From contig CANEXL010000002.1 of assembly GCA_947443745.1 (NCBI GenBank), forward strand, positions 1 through 64,000: a stretch of DNA of 64,000 bases, read 5' to 3'. Below the pieces are notes generated by a model. That model worked only from the letters and a program-made list of their open reading frames with translations, made no database searches and was not told the DNA's origin. The translations under genes and the position numbers were made by a program. Positions 52,414 to 60,067 of the stretch are shown in pieces. Within the stretch, counting starts at the first letter, position 1; each line of letters opens with the position of its first letter. This DNA is from Microbacteriaceae bacterium (GTDB taxonomy: Bacteria > Actinomycetota > Actinomycetes > Actinomycetales > Microbacteriaceae).

Positions 52414-54276
52414 GTGAGTTCTGAACACCCCGACTCCCCGCCCCGTCAGCGCGACAGCGGAGCCCGTCATCGCTCTGGTAAAAATCCGGGGATGCGCCAC
52501 GGCCGACGTCGTTCGCGCAGGATCTGGGTTCCCATCGTTGTCAGCGTGGGCGCTCTTCTCCTTGCGGCGATGGCGTGGATGGGCGTTCGGGGCTACCTGG
52601 CTTACACAGAGCTCTCGCAACTCCAGCCGCTGGCCGCCACACTAAAAGATGGGCTGACGGCGGGCAACGTTCAGGATTCCGGACCCCAGGTTGATGCTCT
52701 CGTTCGGCACGCCGTCTCGGCTCAGGAACTGACGGGAGATCCTCTGTGGGGAGCCGCCGAACTCATTCCCTATCTGGGCCCGAATCTCGCGGCGGTGCGC
52801 ACCATTTCTGCCGCCGCGGCGGACCTCGCCACGCAGGTGGTGGAACCTCTGATGACCGTGTCACAGACCACAAAGCTTGCTGATCTGAAACCCGTGAATG
52901 GGCACATCAACACGGATGCTTTGGCGGCCGCACAGCCCCAGTTGGCGGCGGCGGCGACGGTGGCCGCGCAGGTCGATGGCGCTGTAGCCGCTATCGATGA
53001 ATCACAACTGCTGGGCCCATTGGCAACGCAAGTGCAGTCGGCATCCGACCTTCTCCACACGGTGAGCAGTGGCGTGACCGCTTTGAGCAATGCGGCGACA
53101 CTCGTGCCGAACATGCTCGGCGCCTCGGGTGAACGCAACTACGTCGTCATTGTTCAAAATAATGCCGAGCTCCGAGCAACGGGAGGTGTTCCCGGTGCCC
53201 TCGCGATGCTCCACACAGACCACGGCGTGGTGACGTTGACGCGACAGTCCTCCACGACGGCCATTCAAGAGTTCGCGAAACCGGTCATTTCTCTCCCGCA
53301 GGGCACGATCAATGTGTTCGGGCCCAATCCGGCAAAGGTCTTGCAGGACACGACCATGACGCCAGATTTTTCGGTCACGGCTCAAAGCGTGAGCGCCATG
53401 TGGCAGAAGACCTACGGGCTGGTTCCCGACGGCGTGCTCTCCCTTGATCCGGTGACGCTCAGCTACCTTTTGGCGGCGACGGGACCGGTGACGTTGCCAA
53501 CGGGGGAAAAGCTTTCAGCAGGCGACGCAGCAGAACTACTGCTACACGACGTCTACATTAATTACCCTGACCCCCGGACACAGGATTCATTTTTCGCAGG
53601 AACGGCCGAGGCCGTCTTCGCGAAGATTGCGAAGGGCGGCAGTAATTCCAATGCCCTTCTCTCCGCGCTGACGCGCGCAGGTTCAGAAAATAGGGTTTTC
53701 ATCTGGAGTGCCCAGCAAACTGAGCAATCCCTCCTTGCGGGCTCAACGCTTGAGGGAATTCTTCCCCAGCCTCGCATCGGGGCGTTCGGGGTGTATCTCA
53801 ATGACGAGACCGCCGCCAAGATGGATTACTACCTCACGACTCAGATTCAGTCTGGTGCCGTCGGATGTCGCGCAGATGGCAAGCAAACCTCTGTTGTGAG
53901 CGTCACACTCACAAATGGAGCCCCAGCCGATGCGGCGACGAGCCTTCCCGGCTACGTGACGGGGGCGGGCATTCACGGCACACCGCCGGGTAATATTCGA
54001 ACCTCTATTGTGGTGTACGGAGCGTCCGCGGAGCAGGGCGTGTGGGGCGAAGTTCTCGAGAACGGTCAACACCGTGACTCCTTTGTCACCACCGATGGAG
54101 AGCACAGCGTCATTCAGTCCACGGTCGAATTGACGCCCGGGCAATCCCGAACAATAACGTTCAGGATGCTGAGCAACGCTGTCGGTTCCCACAGCCTGTC
54201 ACTGCTGACGACTCCTCTGCTAACTAAAGTCACCCCCACCACTCTTGCGGAATCGTGTTCGTTGGCTCTAAAATAA
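52414..54276 (+). CDS. DUF4012 domain surface protein
   Basis: A 620-residue protein with GTG start: a basic cytoplasmic N terminus (GRRRSRRIW), one signal-anchor helix at about 38-62, and a large extracytoplasmic region. Family-like pieces are MLGASGERNYVVIVQNNAELRATGG, GVLSLDPVTLSYLLAATGPV and VYLNDETAAKMDYYL. Function is unknown, but DUF4012 genes commonly lie next to exopolysaccharide genes in actinobacteria, as here. The 3' end contains the promoter of the next gene. Confidence 0.85.
   Translation: MSSEHPDSPPRQRDSGARHRSGKNPGMRHGRRRSRRIWVPIVVSVGALLLAAMAWMGVRGYLAYTELSQLQPLAATLKDGLTAGNVQDSGPQVDALVRHAVSAQELTGDPLWGAAELIPYLGPNLAAVRTISAAAADLATQVVEPLMTVSQTTKLADLKPVNGHINTDALAAAQPQLAAAATVAAQVDGAVAAIDESQLLGPLATQVQSASDLLHTVSSGVTALSNAATLVPNMLGASGERNYVVIVQNNAELRATGGVPGALAMLHTDHGVVTLTRQSSTTAIQEFAKPVISLPQGTINVFGPNPAKVLQDTTMTPDFSVTAQSVSAMWQKTYGLVPDGVLSLDPVTLSYLLAATGPVTLPTGEKLSAGDAAELLLHDVYINYPDPRTQDSFFAGTAEAVFAKIAKGGSNSNALLSALTRAGSENRVFIWSAQQTEQSLLAGSTLEGILPQPRIGAFGVYLNDETAAKMDYYLTTQIQSGAVGCRADGKQTSVVSVTLTNGAPADAATSLPGYVTGAGIHGTPPGNIRTSIVVYGASAEQGVWGEVLENGQHRDSFVTTDGEHSVIQSTVELTPGQSRTITFRMLSNAVGSHSLSLLTTPLLTKVTPTTLAESCSLALK
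54245..54274 (+). promoter_or_regulatory. Promoter P1 of surface-protein paralog 1
   Basis: TTGCGG and TAAAAT separated by 18 bases, the same -10 and spacing as P2 and P3. It lies within the last codons of the DUF4012 gene. Confidence 0.55.
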
Positions 54277-54328
54277 TCTCTGTACCATAAGTGTGCCTAT
54301 CACGCACGAACACCTTGGAGGGATTGTA

Positions 54329-54862
54329 ATGAAGAAAATTATCTTGGCGGGAGTCATCGCAGCGCTCGCGCTGGTATCCCTCCCGGCGGCGAGTTTTGCG
54401 TACGGTGGAGGAAGTCCCGTCGTCACGGGAACTGTTGCGCCCACCGAAACCGTCACTGTCGACTGGCCCGCGGGCTTTTTTGAAGGTGGTGAACTGGTGA
54501 CCGTTGAGGTTACCTGCACAGCGGGCTCGCCGACGATCAACAACGAATTGGCTCCGCCCGTCATCTTCCGGGCCGTATCGAGCGGCACGTATGAGACCAC
54601 AGGGGCCGGTGCCTTTAGCCTGAACCTCACGTTGCCCGCCGGAGACTTCGGAACGTGTAGCTGCCAGGTCCTCGGATTGCGATCGGACACCACGGGAACG
54701 ACAGATTTGGCCTATGTGCCAGGTGCGGCCATTCCCTACACCGGCTTTGATACCGGCCTGTATGTCTGGACGGGAGCGGGAGTCCTCGTTCTGGGCGTTG
54801 CCCTCGTCACGATTGTGATGGCCCGCCGCAGATCTCAGTCCAAGGAACAAGCGAAGACCTAG
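54329..54862 (+). CDS. Small surface protein, tandem paralog 1
   Basis: A 177-residue protein from the ATG at 54329 with ribosome site GGAGGG. Signal peptide MKKIILAGVIAALALVSLPA, cleavage near ASFAYG; a beta-rich body opening GGGSPVVTGTVAPTETVTVD with paired Cys (VTCTAG and GTCSC). The end is IPYTGFDTGLYVWTGAGVLV, a helix, then ARRRSQS. IPYTG followed by a helix and basic tail resembles a sortase signal with a variant motif. Function unknown. Relative to paralogs 2 and 3 it is the most divergent and has an extra Cys. Confidence 0.85.
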   Translation: MKKIILAGVIAALALVSLPAASFAYGGGSPVVTGTVAPTETVTVDWPAGFFEGGELVTVEVTCTAGSPTINNELAPPVIFRAVSSGTYETTGAGAFSLNLTLPAGDFGTCSCQVLGLRSDTTGTTDLAYVPGAAIPYTGFDTGLYVWTGAGVLVLGVALVTIVMARRRSQSKEQAKT

Positions 54863-54891
54863 GTCTCAGTCTCGGTCTCAGCCTCGGTTTC
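54862..54891. repeat. Degenerate hexamer repeat (GGTCTC-like, 5 units)
   Basis: GGTCTC, AGTCTC, GGTCTC, AGCCTC and GGTTTC follow one another directly after the stop codon of paralog 1. Confidence 0.6.
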
Positions 54892-54918
54892 ATGGCTGTG
54901 ATGTAGACGCTTCATGAC

Positions 54919-54952
54919 GAACGCCCCGAGGCAACTCGGGGCGTTCTCTTTT
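54919..54952 (+). terminator. Terminator T1 after paralog 1
   Basis: A 12-bp perfect stem GAACGCCCCGAG/CTCGGGGCGTTC with a GCAA tetraloop, followed by TCTTTT. Confidence 0.92.
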
Positions 54953-55022
54953 CCACCGCTGAAAACTGAGCCAGGCCCTCGGGGGCGTCCTGGAGCCATT
55001 TTTGTTTGGCCGGGAATTGGGC

Positions 55023-55052
55023 TTGATGAAACCTGTCAAACTACCCTAAAAT
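55023..55052 (+). promoter_or_regulatory. Promoter P2 of surface-protein paralog 2
   Basis: TTGATG, an 18-base spacer and TAAAAT. The surrounding roughly 45 bases are nearly the same as in P3 (shared TTGATGAAACCTG and ACCCTAAAAT). Confidence 0.7.
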
Positions 55053-55111
55053 AAAAACTGCCCGACCTGTTGAGTCCCAATGCTTTTCCCCCTCCCCCTA
55101 AAGGAAACGTC

Positions 55112-55654
55112 ATGAAGAAATTGATTTTGGCTGGAGTTCTCGCCGCCGTCGCGCTTGTCTCCCTGCCCGCCGCAAGTTTCGCCTACGGCAGCGGAAGCCC
55201 CGTCGTCAACGGCACTGTTGGCCCCTCGAAGACGGTGAGCGTGGATTTTCCCGCTGGATACTTTTCTGACACCGACACTCTTACGACGGTCATCACCTGC
55301 ACCGCAGGCGAAGTGACCATCTTGAACACCGAGTTTGTTCCGGTCGGAATATTTCACGCACCTCGACTCTTCCCCGATCCTCCCTATTACCAGGCCACCG
55401 CTTCGGGGGCATTCAGTCTTCAGCTGACGCTTCCCGCGAGTGACTTTGGCACGTGCAGCGTCACTGTTTCTGGATACAACTCCGGGATTTCGGGTTCGGC
55501 AGACATCGCGTATGTTCCAGCCGAAGCCGTGGCGTACACGGGCTTCGATGCCGGACTGTACATCTGGACGGCATCCGGCGTTATCGTTCTGGGAGGCGCC
55601 TTGATCTCGGTTATGGTAACTCGCCGCAAGGCCCACGCGAAGGCTTCTGCCTAG
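55112..55654 (+). CDS. Small surface protein, tandem paralog 2
   Basis: A 180-residue protein from the ATG at 55112 with ribosome site AAAGGAA. Signal peptide MKKLILAGVLAAVALVSLPA, cleavage near ASFAYG; body opening GSGSPVVNGTVGPSKTVSVD, with Cys in ITCTAG and GTCSV that may pair. The C terminus is VAYTGFDAGLYIWTASGVIV, helix, then TRRKAHAK. It is close to paralog 3. The VAYTG box may be a sortase signal of the class E LAxTG kind (inference). Function unknown. Confidence 0.87.
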   Translation: MKKLILAGVLAAVALVSLPAASFAYGSGSPVVNGTVGPSKTVSVDFPAGYFSDTDTLTTVITCTAGEVTILNTEFVPVGIFHAPRLFPDPPYYQATASGAFSLQLTLPASDFGTCSVTVSGYNSGISGSADIAYVPAEAVAYTGFDAGLYIWTASGVIVLGGALISVMVTRRKAHAKASA

Positions 55655-55670
55655 CCTTGAGAAATCATTG

Positions 55671-55711
55671 AATAGTTCGCCCCGAGGAGACTCGGGGCGA
55701 ACTATTTCGTT
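55671..55711 (+). terminator. Terminator T2 after paralog 2
   Basis: A 16-bp perfect stem AATAGTTCGCCCCGAG with its complement, GAGA tetraloop, then TTTCGTT. It shares the CGCCCCGAG/CTCGGGGCG core with T1 and T3. Confidence 0.9.
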
Positions 55712-55727
55712 ATCCGGGGAATGGGAC

Positions 55728-55757
55728 TTGATGAAACCTGAGAAATTACCCTAAAAT
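55728..55757 (+). promoter_or_regulatory. Promoter P3 of surface-protein paralog 3
   Basis: TTGATG, an 18-base spacer and TAAAAT, a near copy of P2. A 6-bp hairpin GGGGCT/AGCCCC lies in the leader at 55768-55784. Confidence 0.7.
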
Positions 55758-55822
55758 CAAATATGTAGGGGCTAAACCAGCCCCAAAGGTTTATCCCCCC
55801 TCTCTCCCCCGAAGGAAACATC

Positions 55823-56350
55823 ATGAAAAAATTAGTCCTGGCAGGAGTCTTGGCCGCCATCGCGCTGGTCTCTCTCCCCGCCGCAAGTTTCGCCTACGGC
55901 AGCGGTAGCCCCGTTGTTACCGGTACGGTTGCCCCCACGAAGACGGTCAGCGTTGATTTTCCCGTCGGATTCTTTGCGAATTCCGAAATCGTCGCGATGA
56001 CGGTCTCCTGCACCAGTGGGGACGCAGAGGTTTTGAACACCCCTGCACTCGCGATCGTTCGCGCTTTTCCTGGCGGCCCTTACTACGAGGCATCAGGGGA
56101 CGGCTCGTTCAGCCTTCAACTGACATTGCCCTCCGCTGACTTCGGAACCTGCACCGTCACCTACGACGCCGAGACGTTGATCGCCACGGGCACCGTTGAC
56201 CTGGCCTACGTTCCGGCTGCGGCCGTGGCCTACACGGGCTTTGATGCCGGACTGTACATCTGGACTGCTGCGGGCGTCATCGTCCTGGGTGGGGCCTTGA
56301 TCTCGGTCATGGTTGCTCGTCGCAAAGCGCAGACGAAGGCTTCCGCCTAG
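55823..56350 (+). CDS. Small surface protein, tandem paralog 3
   Basis: A 175-residue protein. Signal peptide MKKLVLAGVLAAIALVSLPA, cleavage near ASFAYG; body GSGSPVVTGTVAPTKTVSVD, Cys in VSCTSG and GTCTV; C terminus VAYTGFDAGLYIWTAAGVIV, helix, ARRKAQTK. Ribosome site GAAGGAA precedes the ATG. The signal peptide and tail are almost identical to paralog 2 while the middle differs, as expected of a duplicated and diversifying surface protein. Function unknown. Confidence 0.87.
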   Translation: MKKLVLAGVLAAIALVSLPAASFAYGSGSPVVTGTVAPTKTVSVDFPVGFFANSEIVAMTVSCTSGDAEVLNTPALAIVRAFPGGPYYEASGDGSFSLQLTLPSADFGTCTVTYDAETLIATGTVDLAYVPAAAVAYTGFDAGLYIWTAAGVIVLGGALISVMVARRKAQTKASA

Positions 56351-56364
56351 TCTTCACGAATTGT

Positions 56365-56406
56365 AAAAGAGCACGCCCCGAGGTCAACTCGGGGCGTGCT
56401 CTTTTT
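56365..56406. terminator. Terminator T3 after paralog 3, probably bidirectional
   Basis: An 18-bp stem AAAAGAGCACGCCCCGAG with its complement and a GTCAA loop, flanked by T runs on both strands. It can also end the convergent photolyase transcript. Confidence 0.92.
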
Positions 56407-56462
56407 GTCGGTCACGCAGAGGGCATGCGGGCCATGGCCATCCATGGTGTCGAGCCGGTCCT

Positions 56463-57899
56463 TTACGCGGCGGGCGGCCGGATTGCTCGGGGAACTCCCT
56501 GAAGCTCGGCGAATGCCGCCAGCGCGCGGTTACGTGACTCGAGAAGGTTGATGATCGGCTCGGGGTAATCGCTGAGCTTCGGGTGTTCGTACTCGCCCAG
56601 GTAGCGATGAAGGTATTCGTGTGTGGGGTCGAACTTTTCGGCCTGCAGCACGGGGTTGAAGACGCGAAAGTAGGGCGCGGCATCGGCGCCGCTGCCGGCA
56701 ACCCACTGCCAGCTGGCGGCGTTGCTGGCGGGATCCGCATCCACCAGGGTGTCCCAGAACCATTGCTCGCCGAGCCGCCAGTCGATGAGCAGGTTCTTAA
56801 TGAGGAACGAGGCGGTGACCATGCGAACGCGGTTATGCATGGTGCCGCTTTGCCAGAGTTCGCGCATACCGGCATCCACCAGCGGGATGCCCGTGCGCCC
56901 CTGTTGCCACGCGGCGAGAACCTCGGGGTCGGCTTCGCCCCAAGGGAATGCGTCAAAGCGCGAATCGAAGTTGACGGCGGCCAAGTCAGGCCAGTGATAC
57001 AGCAGGTGGTAGCTGAACTCTCGCCATCCGACTTCTGCCATGAATTTGAGGGAATTCTTCAGCACGTCGGCGCCACCATGCGCCTTGGCAACTTCTACCC
57101 GATGCCAAATCTGAAACGGGCTGATTTCGCCAAACCGTAGATGCGGGGAGAGCTCGCTCGTCACCAAACGTGAGGGCACATCGCGTCCCTCGGCATACTG
57201 TGTGAGGCGCGTGTCAATGAAGTCCTCGAGGCGCTCGTGAGCGGCATTCTCACCGATCGTCCAGCGGTGGGCCAAACCGGCAGACCAGTCCGGTGATGTG
57301 GGAAGGAGGCCCCACGAGGCGAGGTCGTCGCTGGCCAGAGGCTCCCCGGTTGTCGCGAGGGCTGCAGAAGGAAGGGCGTGCGGCGCGTCCAGCGGCAGAC
57401 GAGGAATGTCGTGGCTGTTGATGCAGGACTTCCAGAATGGGGTGAAAACCGTGTAAGGAGTGTCAGAACCGGTGCGCACGGTCCAGGGCTCAAAGAGGAG
57501 ACTCGCCTGAAAACTCTTCGCCACGAGACCGGTCGCCTTGGCGTAACTCTTGATGCTCGCATCGAGGTCGCGCTCGGCGCCCCCATATCGACGGTTCCAA
57601 AAAATACCATCCGCGTTGGTCTCCGCAATGAGCTGACGGATGACGTCGTGCGCCGGTCCCTGTCGCAAGACGAGGCGCCCACCAAGACGGTTGATCTTAT
57701 CGGCGAGAGCTTCGAGACTGTGATGGAGCCACCACTTGGTCGCACCGCCAAGAGGCCGGATGCCGGGGCTCTCTTGATCGAGAACGTACACGACGACGAG
57801 ACTGTCGGCTGGTTCGGCCGCCGCCTCGATGCCGGCGATGAGAGCGGGATTATCGGACACCCGAAGATCATCGCGCAGCCAAACAATGTGCGTACTCAC
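56463..57899 (-). CDS. phrB: Deoxyribodipyrimidine photolyase (class I, cryptochrome/photolyase family)
   Basis: A 478-residue flavoprotein. The N-terminal antenna domain begins IVWLRDDLRVSDNPAL and has IFWNRRYGGAERDLD; the FAD domain has LRFGEISPFQIW, GWREFSYHLLYHWPDL, GRTGIPLVDAGMREL, MHNRVRMVTASFLIKNLL, DADPASNAASWQWVAG and FNPVLQAEKFDP. This is the complete class I CPD photolyase pattern, including the Trp-rich electron chain region. It repairs UV pyrimidine dimers with light. GTG start with a GGAGA ribosome site. A large hairpin with T-run occupies its leader. Confidence 0.95.
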   Translation of the reverse strand: MSTHIVWLRDDLRVSDNPALIAGIEAAAEPADSLVVVYVLDQESPGIRPLGGATKWWLHHSLEALADKINRLGGRLVLRQGPAHDVIRQLIAETNADGIFWNRRYGGAERDLDASIKSYAKATGLVAKSFQASLLFEPWTVRTGSDTPYTVFTPFWKSCINSHDIPRLPLDAPHALPSAALATTGEPLASDDLASWGLLPTSPDWSAGLAHRWTIGENAAHERLEDFIDTRLTQYAEGRDVPSRLVTSELSPHLRFGEISPFQIWHRVEVAKAHGGADVLKNSLKFMAEVGWREFSYHLLYHWPDLAAVNFDSRFDAFPWGEADPEVLAAWQQGRTGIPLVDAGMRELWQSGTMHNRVRMVTASFLIKNLLIDWRLGEQWFWDTLVDADPASNAASWQWVAGSGADAAPYFRVFNPVLQAEKFDPTHEYLHRYLGEYEHPKLSDYPEPIINLLESRNRALAAFAELQGVPRAIRPPAA

Positions 57900-57917
57900 G
57901 GGCGTCTCTCCAGAAGG

Positions 57918-57977
57918 CTAAGAAAAAGGCAAAGATAAAGGGCCAACCAGTGAGGCAACCGGTTAGCCCTTTATCTT
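57918..57977 (-). terminator. Terminator-like hairpin in the phrB leader
   Basis: On the minus strand, AAGATAAAGGGC and GCCCTTTATCTT form a perfect 12-bp stem, with AACC/GGTT pairs inside, followed by TTTGCCTTTTTCTT. It ends 19 bases before the phrB GTG. It could be an attenuator of phrB or an insulating terminator; the phrB promoter position decides. Confidence 0.6.
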
Positions 57978-58140
57978 ATTCACCAAGAGTGTTTTGCAAT
58001 CACATTCAACAGTCGATCACCACAGCAAATGATCGGTGCAGAATTAGAATATAACGAAGAGGTAACGGAAAGCTAGTCTTTTTCGTTACCAATTTGAGAT
58101 AAAAGCATTTTTCTTTTGTGAGCCTATTTTTGCGGACCAT

Positions 58141-58225
58141 TCTGCCGGGGTCTGCCGGGGTCTGCCGGGGTCTGCCGGGGGCCTGTCGGGGGTTTGTCGG
58201 TGTCTGTTGGGGGCTGCCGGGGTCC
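58141..58225. repeat. Tandem 10-bp repeat TCTGCCGGGG, four perfect copies then degenerate ones
   Basis: Four perfect consecutive copies occupy 58141-58180. Decaying versions (GCCTGTCGGG, GGTTTGTCGG, TGTCTGTTGG and GGGCTGCCGG) continue to about 58225. The gradient of decay suggests expansion by slippage. Confidence 0.93.
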
Positions 58226-58279
58226 GAAGCGGCTGGCAGGACTACCCTCGCCGGAAATCCGCGAGGAAAAGATAGCACT

Positions 58280-58289
58280 ATGATATCAT
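58280..58289. promoter_or_regulatory. Palindrome ATGATATCAT before fitAB
   Basis: A perfect 10-bp palindrome 30 bases before the chosen GTG, overlapping a -10-like TATGAT. It is a plausible site for FitA-type autorepression. Confidence 0.4.
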
Positions 58290-58318
58290 TCTGGTTACAC
58301 ACAACGGAAGGCCGTCTC

Positions 58319-58600
58319 GTGACATCAATCCTGGTGCGCAACCTAGAAGAAGACGTGAAGCTGGGGATCAAAGAACGCGCCCGTCGCAATGGGCGCTCCA
58401 TGGAGGCAGAGGTTCGCGCCATTTTGGCGGCTGCTGTCCTGAGCTCTCAGACTTCTCCGCAGTCAGAAGACGACCTCGCAATGCTTGGCGCTCGAATCCG
58501 CGCGCGTTTCGCCCACATTGACACGGAGGGTTTAGTTTTCCCCAGATCAACAGAACTCGTCAGTGGCGCGTCGATCTTCGAGGAAGACTCGCCTGAGTGA
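58319..58600 (+). CDS. FitA/VapB-type antitoxin
   Basis: A 93-residue protein from the GTG at 58319 with ribosome site GGAAGG; the ATG at 58280 lies within the palindrome and is less likely. TSILVRNLEEDVKLGIKERA and RNGRSMEAEVRAILAAAV form the ribbon-helix-helix of FitA antitoxins, and the remaining C-terminal tail should wrap the PIN toxin. It overlaps the toxin by 4 bases. Confidence 0.85.
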   Translation: MTSILVRNLEEDVKLGIKERARRNGRSMEAEVRAILAAAVLSSQTSPQSEDDLAMLGARIRARFAHIDTEGLVFPRSTELVSGASIFEEDSPE

Positions 58601-59013
58601 TCATTATCGATACAAACGTGGTGTCAGAGCTCGCTCGCAAGAGCCAGCATCCGCGATTCGTGTCATGGTTTGACCGCCATGTTGGCCGCGACCTTTTCCT
58701 GACCGCCACCATTGTTGGTGAACTCATTCGGGGAGTGGCAGCTCTTCCTCTGGGAAGGCGCAAACTGGAATTGACGGCATCGGTCATGGATGTGGTTCTG
58801 CAAGATTTTGCCCACTTTGTGTTGCCATTCGACCGCCTCGCCGCCTATGAGTGGGGTCATCTTGTTGTGCGGGAGCAGTTGCGGGGGCGAACGCTGAGTT
58901 TTGCGGACAGTCAAATTGCAGCGGTCTGCCTCGCCCAGGGTGCTTCGTTGGCCACGCGGAACACCAAAGACTTCGAGGGACTCGGTATCGATCTCATCGA
59001 TCCGTGGGTCTGA
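58597..59013 (+). CDS. vapC: PIN-domain toxin, FitB/VapC type
   Basis: A 138-residue PIN ribonuclease starting at a GTG in the antitoxin stop. The acidic active-site residues are Asp in MIIIDTNVVSEL, Glu in TIVGELIRGVAAL, and the Asp pair in LSFADSQIAAVCL and LATRNTKDFEGLGI. All four are present, so it is likely active. Family members cleave tRNA or rRNA. Converges on the winged-helix regulator. Confidence 0.92.
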   Translation: MIIIDTNVVSELARKSQHPRFVSWFDRHVGRDLFLTATIVGELIRGVAALPLGRRKLELTASVMDVVLQDFAHFVLPFDRLAAYEWGHLVVREQLRGRTLSFADSQIAAVCLAQGASLATRNTKDFEGLGIDLIDPWV

Positions 59014-59054
59014 AGCGGGAAGCGCAAGACCGTGGAAGAAAAGCGACGAGCGAG

Positions 59055-59720
59055 CTAGAACATATCCGGGCTGGGCGCGCTCGCGTGCAAGACAGTCACA
59101 TCGGCGTGCGTGTCATAGCGGTAGCCGATGCCTCGAACGGTGCGCACAATGTCTTCGAAGCGGCCCAGCTTCGACCGCAGCCTCCGAACGTGAACGTCGA
59201 TGGTGCGCTCGTTGGGAATGTCGACATCGTCGGCCCGCCACAGCGCCGCAATCAGCTCGTTGCGGCTGACCGTGATTCCCTTGTGCACGACCAAGAACTG
59301 CAATAGTTCGAATTCCTTGAAAGTCAGTGCGGCGGTGACGTCGTCGATGAGGATGCGCTTGCGAGAGATATCAATCGTGACGCCACTGCCCTCTTTTTCG
59401 GAGGCGGTTTCGTCGCCACGGTGCCGCGCGACGGCCGAGGGCTCCTGGAGTGCCAGACGCACAACATCCACGTCACGACCACCGGCTTGCTCGGGGGCAA
59501 GCGCCACAGCGGCATAGGTTTGCGCATCGGGGACCAGTTGGTTCGTGAGGTTCTTGAGGGCCTCGACAATTTTGGCAAGGTCGATGCCGTTGGCGGCGGC
59601 AGTGGCTTCATCGATGCCCACATAGAGGGCGAAGCCACGCGCGAGGTTCTTGCCCGAGGGCGCGACGTTGCTCGCAGGGGGAGGTGTCGCGGGGGGTGTG
59701 GAGTCAGTGGCGGTTGCCAT
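59055..59720 (-). CDS. Winged-helix (OmpR/PhoB C-terminal type) regulator without receiver domain
   Basis: A 221-residue protein. Residues 1-25 are Ala/Pro/Thr-rich; 26-115 form a domain I do not recognise (GFALYVGIDEATAAANGIDL, LTNQLVPDAQTYAAVALAPE). Residues 120-205 are a Trans_reg_C winged helix: VTIDISRKRILID, LTFKEFELLQFLVVHKG, RNELIAALWR, RTIDVHVRRLRSKLG and VRTVRGIGYRYD. There is no phosphorylatable Asp receiver and no kinase neighbour. Target genes are unknown. Ribosome site AAGGA precedes the ATG. Confidence 0.82.
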   Translation of the reverse strand: MATATDSTPPATPPPASNVAPSGKNLARGFALYVGIDEATAAANGIDLAKIVEALKNLTNQLVPDAQTYAAVALAPEQAGGRDVDVVRLALQEPSAVARHRGDETASEKEGSGVTIDISRKRILIDDVTAALTFKEFELLQFLVVHKGITVSRNELIAALWRADDVDIPNERTIDVHVRRLRSKLGRFEDIVRTVRGIGYRYDTHADVTVLHASAPSPDMF

Positions 59721-60067
59721 TTTTTCTCATCCTTATGATGATGCTCGAACGTGGTGCGGCGGAGCCGGCGAAACCAGTGTTCGGGTGTTACTGAAAACGT
59801 GTCGTGACCCATTGGGCCGGGCGTGCACCGCAGTGCAGAGCGTTCTCATCAACCAGATACTGCAAACAAAGTGCAATCGGCGACGTGAGAGAACTGGGGC
59901 GAAAAGTGCCTAGTTACAGCAACACATTCGAGCGCACGCAGCGTCGTTTCCGGGCATCATCATGCCGGATGCTCCCATGACTCCCAAGGAGGTCACGGAA
60001 TAAACGCTTTTTGTCATGAGTCCAGTAAACCGGAGGCCATGGGGGGTGTCAAATAGGTGGAGGCGAA
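59721..60067. other. Intergenic stretch between the winged-helix gene and upp
   Basis: About 347 bp. It holds a small bulged hairpin (CCGGGCAT/ATGCCGG near 59957-59975). The plus-strand ORF 59650-59913 starts inside the regulator and looks spurious. No RNA gene is recognised. Confidence 0.5.

Larger units (their letters stand above)
57978..58318. other. Intergenic stretch before fitAB
   Basis: About 340 bp without a convincing gene. It has an AT-rich left half, the 10-bp tandem repeat at 58141 and a palindrome at 58280. The plus-strand ORF from 58118 runs through the repeat and is not considered coding before 58319. Confidence 0.6.

Noticed and set aside
58141-58225. CRISPR array or coding repeat from the ORF at 58118
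   Set aside because: Units are 10 bp without spacers, and the ORF over them has no ribosome site; the antitoxin fold begins only at 58319.
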